From Plantago major (taxonomy: Eukaryota > Streptophyta > Magnoliopsida > Lamiales > Plantaginaceae): a stretch of 64,000 nt of DNA. The notes under the pieces are model-generated. The model saw nothing but the letters and a program-made list of their open reading frames with translations, was not told where the DNA came from and made no database searches. Both the position numbers and the translations under genes were made by a program. How positions within the stretch are numbered: position 1 is the first letter of the stretch; every line of letters begins with the position of its first letter. Shown in pieces: positions 58,401 through 64,000 of this stretch. The DNA is taken from NCBI GenBank assembly GCA_026545765.1, contig CM048842.1:71847871-71911870 (forward strand), in the 5' to 3' direction.

Positions 58401-59004
58401 TGTGCGAGTCGAGTGGGGGTGGAGAAGAAATTTGTTTGAGTGGGAAGCTGTTCTTGTTTTATAGTTGCTGCCTTATGTTAATAGGTATAAAAATTTTGGA
58501 GGTGTTGCTGATTGCTGGAGATGGCACTTTGTTGCCAGAAATATTTATAATGTTGCTGAGGGCTATAGACAGATTGAGAAAAGACGTGCAGGAGAGTCGA
58601 TGATAACTGAAGCATGGTCCGATTTGATTTGGATAAAGTGGACCCCGCAACGGCTTAAATATTTTGTGTGGCGGGTTTTGCTAGAGCGAGTAGCTACTTT
58701 GACCAATCTGAAGAAAAGAAGAATTCTGGGAGATGAGGAGGCTGTTTTTTGCAGACTATGTGATGAACAGAAAGAAGAAAATGGGGTGCATCTCTTTGTG
58801 CAATGTAAATTTGCAAACAATGTTTGGCGCAAAGTGTTCGATTGGCTGGATTTAGCATACTGCGAGGTTGATTCGATTTCTGGTGTATGGAGTATATTGC
58901 AAATTCTGAGGTCGTCAAGAAAAATGAGGCATGGATTACAACTTTTCACTGTACACTTTGGGTTTTATGGAATGCACGGAATGAGCTGTTTTTTCGTGGT
59001 GTAA
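55428..59004 (+). pseudogene. LINE ORF2: endonuclease, reverse transcriptase, zf-RVT (broken)
   Basis: The endonuclease starts at about 55440 (MKIASINICGLG, MQETK, VNVYAPN, CGDFNAIR) and shifts frame near 55900 (RKFTWY, SRIDRFLLS, SDHAAI). Reverse transcriptase follows at 56293-57729 with SPGPDGFNFHFF, QSAFLGNRNILDG, GLRQGDPLSPFLY and the catalytic YADD at 57490-57501. An in-frame TAG interrupts at 57133. Frame breaks lie near 57710 and at the G run 57927-57941. The zinc-binding domain near 58760-58810 reads CRLCDEQKEENGVHLFVQC, after an in-frame TAG at 58462-58464. Damage is moderate. Confidence 0.93.
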
Positions 59005-59684
59005 CTCCGTCTTCAAGTGACGTCGTACAGAAGATCAAATGATACCTATGGCTTTGGTTTAAAAATCAAAATGTGATCAATGTTGGATATCAGTTCTCGG
59101 ATTGGGAAGGTTTTCCAACTGAAATTTTGTGTAATTGAGGTGGCTCGAATACTGGGTTCTTTGTTGTTTGCTATCCAGGTCCGTGAGTGGATTTGGTTTG
59201 GGTGAACTGGGTATTTTCAGAGCTTGTTGAGTTTGGGTCTTGCTGATGGATGTTTTCTTCTTTTTATGATGTTTTTGAGTTTCTAGTGCTCACAGGTCGG
59301 TTTGGGTTCACCCCTTGATCTCCCGTTTTTCTGGTTTGCCATGATGGAAATCATCACCTTTTCTTTCTTCTCTTCTGGGTGATATTCCTCCATTGTGGTA
59401 CATGCTCTATCTCTTAACTCTTGGCGAGACATCTCGGTGTCTCGACATGCTAGACGAGAGAGGTATCGTGGATTCTCCGGAAGATTGGGAGATCGAGGTT
59501 CCGGTTGGATTTTGACTGGGCTTATGTGTACTTTGAGACTTTTTTTGGAGATATTGTGGACCTGATAGTTTTTTCTCAGTTTTTGGTGGTTGTGACTTAG
59601 CTTGTTGTAATTGACTATGTACTTGTGGAACATTTCTGATGTTCCTTGGAGCAATAAAATCTTTTACTTCTTAAAAAACAAAAA
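59005..59684 (+). other. LINE 3' untranslated region
   Basis: No coding. 'caataaaat' near 59652 precedes the A-rich tail. Confidence 0.6.
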
Positions 59685-60207
59685 AAATTAGAATAAAGAA
59701 AATAAGAAACCATCGCTGTCAGAAGAAGCCATCGGCATAATGATTAATGTATCTGCACCTCTTTAAAATGCATACATGTAGTACACATCAAATACTGATT
59801 TTTTTCATTACTAAGTTAAAATGCTCAACGATTATTTCTTTCAACTTCTGATAATTTTGATGATGTTATTAAAGTGACGATGTAAAGTACATTAAATATA
59901 TATTATAATTATTGGACAAAATATGATATATTATTATTTAAAAAACTATAGACTAATAATACGATAAGAAAGGTTAAAGACAAGAAAAATAAGAGTAATG
60001 CCCTTTTATGTCAAAATACCATAGCTTTTCAAATTTAATTTTCTAAACACTTACATTTAAAACCAGCTAACTTTTCAATTTCTACCTAAATTTCATTTAA
60101 ATTTCTAACCAAAGCTACCTAAATTACTACCAGCTAGCTTTCCAGCTAGTTTTGCTAAACAGAGCCTACTTAAGGAAAAGAATGCTACTGGGCCAATGAA
60201 GCATTTG

Positions 60208-60309
60208 GTCTAAGAAATTGAATAAGGCCCGAACCAATAAAATTATCCTATCCCGTCAGTCTAAGAAATTGAATAAGGCCCGAACCAATAAAATTATCCT
60301 ATCCCGTCT
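60208..60309. repeat. 51-bp tandem duplication
   Basis: 'gtctaagaaattgaataagg' starts at 60208 and 60259 and the copies are nearly identical. Confidence 0.92.
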
Positions 60310-60417
60310 CAATTTATCGATCCATAAAATAATAACTTATAAAATCCCGCGCGTCCAAATAAATTTCGGGATTTTACAATGTGAGTCATAAAGCCGAAAA
60401 GTTTTAGATGAAATCGT

Positions 60418-61640
60418 CTTGGCACAACAAATTTAAATATATGTTCAAAATATTTTTCGGAGTTTTGTATATTAATTTATATGAGATTTAATAAAAACTA
60501 TATAATGCAGCCAATATATAAAAATAAACAATGAAAGATATACTGGCTGAAAATGCAACTAATTCCATAATTTTTTTGTGACGATGCCACGATATAGTTT
60601 ACGTTTAATAATAAATAAAAATAGGAAGATAAAATAAATTAATCGAAACAACCCATGGGTGGATAATACAAATCTACCAAACCAACATCATCATAATTAA
60701 GAACACCCAACTGATAATCTATGTGCTAAAATATTAACCCCACGTTTAACCTGGCAAAACTTCTTGGAATAATTTTCTCCATCAAATACCTGAATTTCTT
60801 TGAAAAGTGAAACAAAGGTGCAAAGCTAAAATTTATCGATTTAAGATATTTAATCACCAAATAACAATCTCTTTCAATTACTATATGTTGCCACTCAAAA
60901 TCTCGAACAAATGTATTTTTAAAATTCCATTATTTCATTTTATCTTATTTAATAAATTTATATTTTATTTTATTGAATAAAATAATTTATTTAATTAATA
61001 ATAATAATCTAGATTGGTGTCTATGGATTTGTCTTGTCATGGTGAATTTAAATATATGTTCAAAATATTTTCCGGAGTTTTGTAGATAAATATATATGAG
61101 ATTTAATAAAAACTATAGATACAACTAATTCCACAAAATTTCGCGTAGGACTGAATGAATCTGGTGGGGTTTAGACCATTGTACTTTACATAATACTATA
61201 TAAATAAGATTGGTGTCAATGGATTCGTCTTGTCGCGATGAATCCGAGTATATGTTCATAATATTTTTCAGAGTTTTGCTGATAAAGTTATATGTGATTT
61301 AATAATAACTATATATGGAGTTAACATACAAAAATATAAATTGTACACTTCTAAATTACTATTTTCTTTTTGCTTTAATTTTGTGAATCAAACCCCATGA
61401 AATTCAAAAAGACATGTCACATCATATTTTGCCTATGATATATAAGATTGGTGTCTATGAATTCGTCTTGTCGCGATAAATCCAAATATATGTTCAGAAT
61501 ATTTTTCAGAGTTTTGATGATAAAGTTATATGTGATTTAATAAAAACTATATATGGAGTTAACATACCAAAAATAACTTGTATACTTATTAATTATTATT
61601 TTCTTTTTCCTTTAATTTTGTGAAGATAATTCAAAGAGAG
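60418..61640. repeat. Family of four AT-rich direct repeats
   Basis: A block with 'ttggtgtctatgga', 'tcgtcttgtcgcgatgaat', 'atatgttcaaaatatttttc' and 'ggagttttg' then 'tgatttaataaaaactatat' recurs near 60418 (first half lost), 61013, 61207 and 61447. Spacing is irregular (about 190-240 bp). Coding is absent. Confidence 0.75.
60565..60915 (-). repeat. Inverted relative of the left-edge RNase H-like repeat
   Basis: On the minus strand the block matches 1440-1690: 'acatttgttcgagattttga' at about 60915-60896, the VKR..VNILAH-like piece at about 60760-60715, and 'gatgatgttggtttggtaga' at about 60690-60670. The part at 60565-60650 matches 2815-2905. Confidence 0.8.
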
Positions 61641-62366
61641 ATGTCACATCATATTTTGACTATGTGGCATGTTTCTTTGCTCACATAGGTCACCACTTTT
61701 ATTATATATTTAGAATTTAGATTTTCATTCTAATATACAATTTTTATTATATTTTTTATTTAAAATTATTTTATGGGACCTTGATTTCGAATTTTGGGAA
61801 AAAAAAGGTCTTTTGCCCCAGTCTTCCCTTTTTCAGCCCCTTCGTTAGGCCATCCGGCCATGTAGTGTTGCTCTTACACAAAATTGAGAGATAAGTACAA
61901 AACCCAATGGGCTGTACACTTTTTCACTTCACTCATGATTCTAGTAAAATTAATAGTATCAGTGTACTAATTTCTATCAATAATTTTAATGAAATTATGG
62001 GACTATTCCAGATTATGTAACCAATCATCATGCATGTGAAAGGATCCCTCACAAAACTTGTATCTTGATTTCGCCTGGCATTTCTTTTTGTTACTACAAC
62101 CAAAAGAAGATAATCACACTTGAAACTGTTGCTCATCAAGAACTGGAACCACACTAATCTACTTTAGTATCCTTAGGAGAAAATTTTCAAACCCGACCCT
62201 GTGTTGGACACGGACTACCTCTATAGGTAGCTTCACCCTGAATTATATATACATGTAACATTTTATTTTCCATGATTGCATATATGACACTTCTAAAAAT
62301 AAGCTTATTAAGTAAATAGTGTTTCCCATCCCCATAACAAATGTGTATTAAATCTTCATATATATA
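61641..62366. other. No recognisable gene
   Basis: AT-rich. The frame 61933-62154 (minus) shows no known motif. Confidence 0.4.
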
Positions 62367-62705
62367 TGTCCCACTACAAATATCCTTTGTATTATGTAAT
62401 AATATGATACTTTATGAATGTCCATTCACCTCCTCCACTTCTCCATGTTCCCTTATTGATTATGGGTTAAAGGGCACCATTTATATCATCTTGTAACTCT
62501 TGTAATTACAACACCAATCACCCAATTACTTTGTATACTTTATTATGAGATTAAATCTCATGCTACTTGTAGCCTATAAATAGTGGCTCATGATGTATGT
62601 TATACACACTTATATCATTTGATAAGAAGAATAGTATATTCTTCTACTCTACTCTCTCATCTCTTATTGTTCTTTCCTATCACATTAGTTCTATAATTTC
62701 TAACA
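62367..62705 (+). repeat. Probable Copia LTR
   Basis: It begins TGTCCCACTAC and ends TTTCTAACA, followed by 'cgttatcagcacaatagtgc', a leader I associate with a group of plant Copia elements. A TATA box (cctataaatag) lies at about 62573-62583, with a CT-rich stretch after it. The second LTR would lie beyond the window. Confidence 0.5.
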
Positions 62706-64000
62706 CGTTATCAGCACAATAGTGCTCAACCAACTGATAGAGAATGTAAACTGCCATCCGAGGAAAAAGCTAGAAGAAGAGGAGAGTTCCGATTGGCCAT
62801 GAACGATGAGTAATCATGAGTCATGACCGGATAATAGTGGAAGAAAGCAGGCGGTTGATGATGATGATCATGAATAGAGATTTCTTATTACACTAACCCT
62901 CCATCTCTCAATTTCACTACATTGATTCATTTTATTATTTTGATGTTTGAGATTATATACTAATAAGTTATTTGTTCTTGTAGTTCCATCTTAAAGATGC
63001 ATGAAGGCAACCTTAGACGACGACATACCGATGACATACTTAAGATCATGGCAAACAATTTGCTAGTATGAATTACAATTTTATGCAGGTGGAGTTAAGA
63101 TCTTAGCACCGGTAAAGAAATTTTTATTTTGTTTATTAGTTTATTATTGTATGTTATTATATTGAAATTTTATAATAGAACCACCATAAGCGGTACAACA
63201 ATTGATGGTTGTTAAAATATATGTCCGCAGACATATCATGGACCATGATAAATCCATCAACACATGGATCAAATATTCTAGCTTTGATTAGCTAGCCAAA
63301 GATGGAATGCCCACCTATATTGGAAAAAAAATATTATTGATGGTGATGCAAATATAGTGTAAAATAACCAACCGGCGTACGTAGTTGGAAGATGGTGATG
63401 CAAAGAAAGTGTGGAATAACCACTATTTGAACTATACAAGTGCATCAATGATCACACCACAAGAGGTGTTTGGAAAAATAATAAAGTTTTAAAGTTCAAT
63501 TGAAAGATCATGATCAATTTCTAAAAATTGATTAATTCTTCTCATTCCCTGAAGTGAATATGAACATTTTTGTTGTTATACATGCATCAAAGCTTCACCA
63601 GAAGCAAGCATACAATAGAACTCATCAACCTCAAGTTGAGAGAAATATACGAGTGATCAAATATATATACCTCACCAACTTGAAGTTGGGAAAATGAGAA
63701 TTGAGCATTTTATTCTCAAAAAGATTTTATATAATATGCTAAATTATGTTGTCCGAGCGTTTGGGTGGAAACCTGACATGTTCTGTATACTCTCCAAATG
63801 GAGTGTTGGGGCTAAGTAGGTGTAACAATTCCTACAACAAAGACTTCTAAAAACAGAAATGAATTTTTTTTGTACGTATATAACTATTGCTCGTGACAAG
63901 TATACATATTATAAGCTATATGTACATCAAGCATATTATAATGCATGTTCACAAGCAAACTTTGTGCCCCATAAGAGCACATATTAGACTTACTCATTGA
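62706..64000 (+). mobile_element. Interior of a probable non-autonomous or decayed Copia
   Basis: After the LTR-like block only fragmentary frames are seen (for example near 63000-63060), and none carries a recognisable gag or pol motif. The element would extend past the window. Confidence 0.3.

Larger units (their letters stand above)
53122..59684 (+). mobile_element. L1-type LINE, nearly full length, with 12-bp target duplications
   Basis: A 6.56-kb non-LTR retrotransposon with ORF1, endonuclease, reverse transcriptase and zinc-binding domain, ending in an A-rich tail (59672-59684). AAATTAGAATAA flanks it at 53110-53121 and 59685-59696. Its ORF1 start lies 8 bp inside the element, so the 5' leader is missing or truncated. 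It sits in the centre of a fold-back element. Confidence 0.95.
52318..60166. mobile_element. Fold-back DNA element with long inverted arms, split by a LINE
   Basis: The arms 52318-52715 and 59735-60166 are inverted copies. Their ends read GGCTCTTTTTAGCAAAACTA and, on the opposite strand, GGCTCTGTTTAGCAAAACTA. Three bases, TAC, flank both sides (52315-52317 and 60167-60169). A 3-bp duplication and a GGCTCTGTTT-like end recall Tourist/Harbinger MITEs, but the family is uncertain. The centre holds a hairpin with a perfect 34-bp palindrome. Confidence 0.85.

Noticed and set aside
1-64000. Functional tRNA or rRNA genes
   Set aside because: None found by eye; only a 5S-derived fragment at 49820-49937 and an isolated B-box-like motif.

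Overview
The window is nuclear DNA of a flowering plant, most likely a eudicot. The evidence is split genes with GT-AG introns, an ABA-receptor gene of the PYL8/PYL9 type, a plant GH28 polygalacturonase gene, and a dense load of plant-type transposons (Tat-type Gypsy, Sirevirus-like Copia, plant L1 LINE, hAT and Stowaway-like MITEs). The species cannot be told from the sequence. Only three host genes look intact: the ABA receptor (4157-5546, +), a polygalacturonase (31079-34373, +) and a small secreted protein of unknown function (34750-35241, -). Most of the rest is transposon or transposon remnant.

Layout. 1-2960: tandem and dispersed repeats carrying debris of an RNase H-like (RVT_3) domain. 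2960-6080: ABA receptor with flanks. 6080-9140: small non-autonomous DNA elements (Stowaway-like MITE, a hAT element with a perfect 8-bp target duplication, two fold-back MITEs) and a broken RNase H-like gene. 9140-14123: degraded LINE remnants in otherwise featureless DNA. 14124-28717: one complete Tat-type Gypsy retrotransposon of 14.6 kb with both LTRs and a perfect 5-bp target duplication. Its sense gag-pol is broken. Its long 3' part carries an antisense, intron-containing gene with a region resembling the Transposase_28 family, plus several minisatellites. 28718-35400: gene island with the polygalacturonase and the secreted-protein gene.

35400-50000: a 3x159-bp tandem repeat, then a Copia element (36494-42774) whose 3' LTR is interrupted by a minus-strand Sirevirus-like Copia (42775-49552). 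The second element has a scrambled domain order, has lost its 5' LTR, and carries repeated 11-bp palindromes and several polypurine tracts. Next to it is a 5S-rRNA-derived stretch, probably a Cassandra-type TRIM. 50000-52317: mostly unrecognised, possibly old LTR DNA. 52318-60166: a fold-back DNA element with roughly 400-bp inverted arms, into whose centre an L1-type LINE (53122-59684, 12-bp target duplications) has inserted. 60170-64000: AT-rich repeats, including an inverted relative of the left-edge RNase H-like repeat, and a probable Copia LTR near the right end.

The best candidate for unusual biology is the antisense gene in the Gypsy element: its introns lie on the strand opposite to the genomic RNA, so retrotransposition would keep them. 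Splice sites and frames were read by eye, and no database search was possible.
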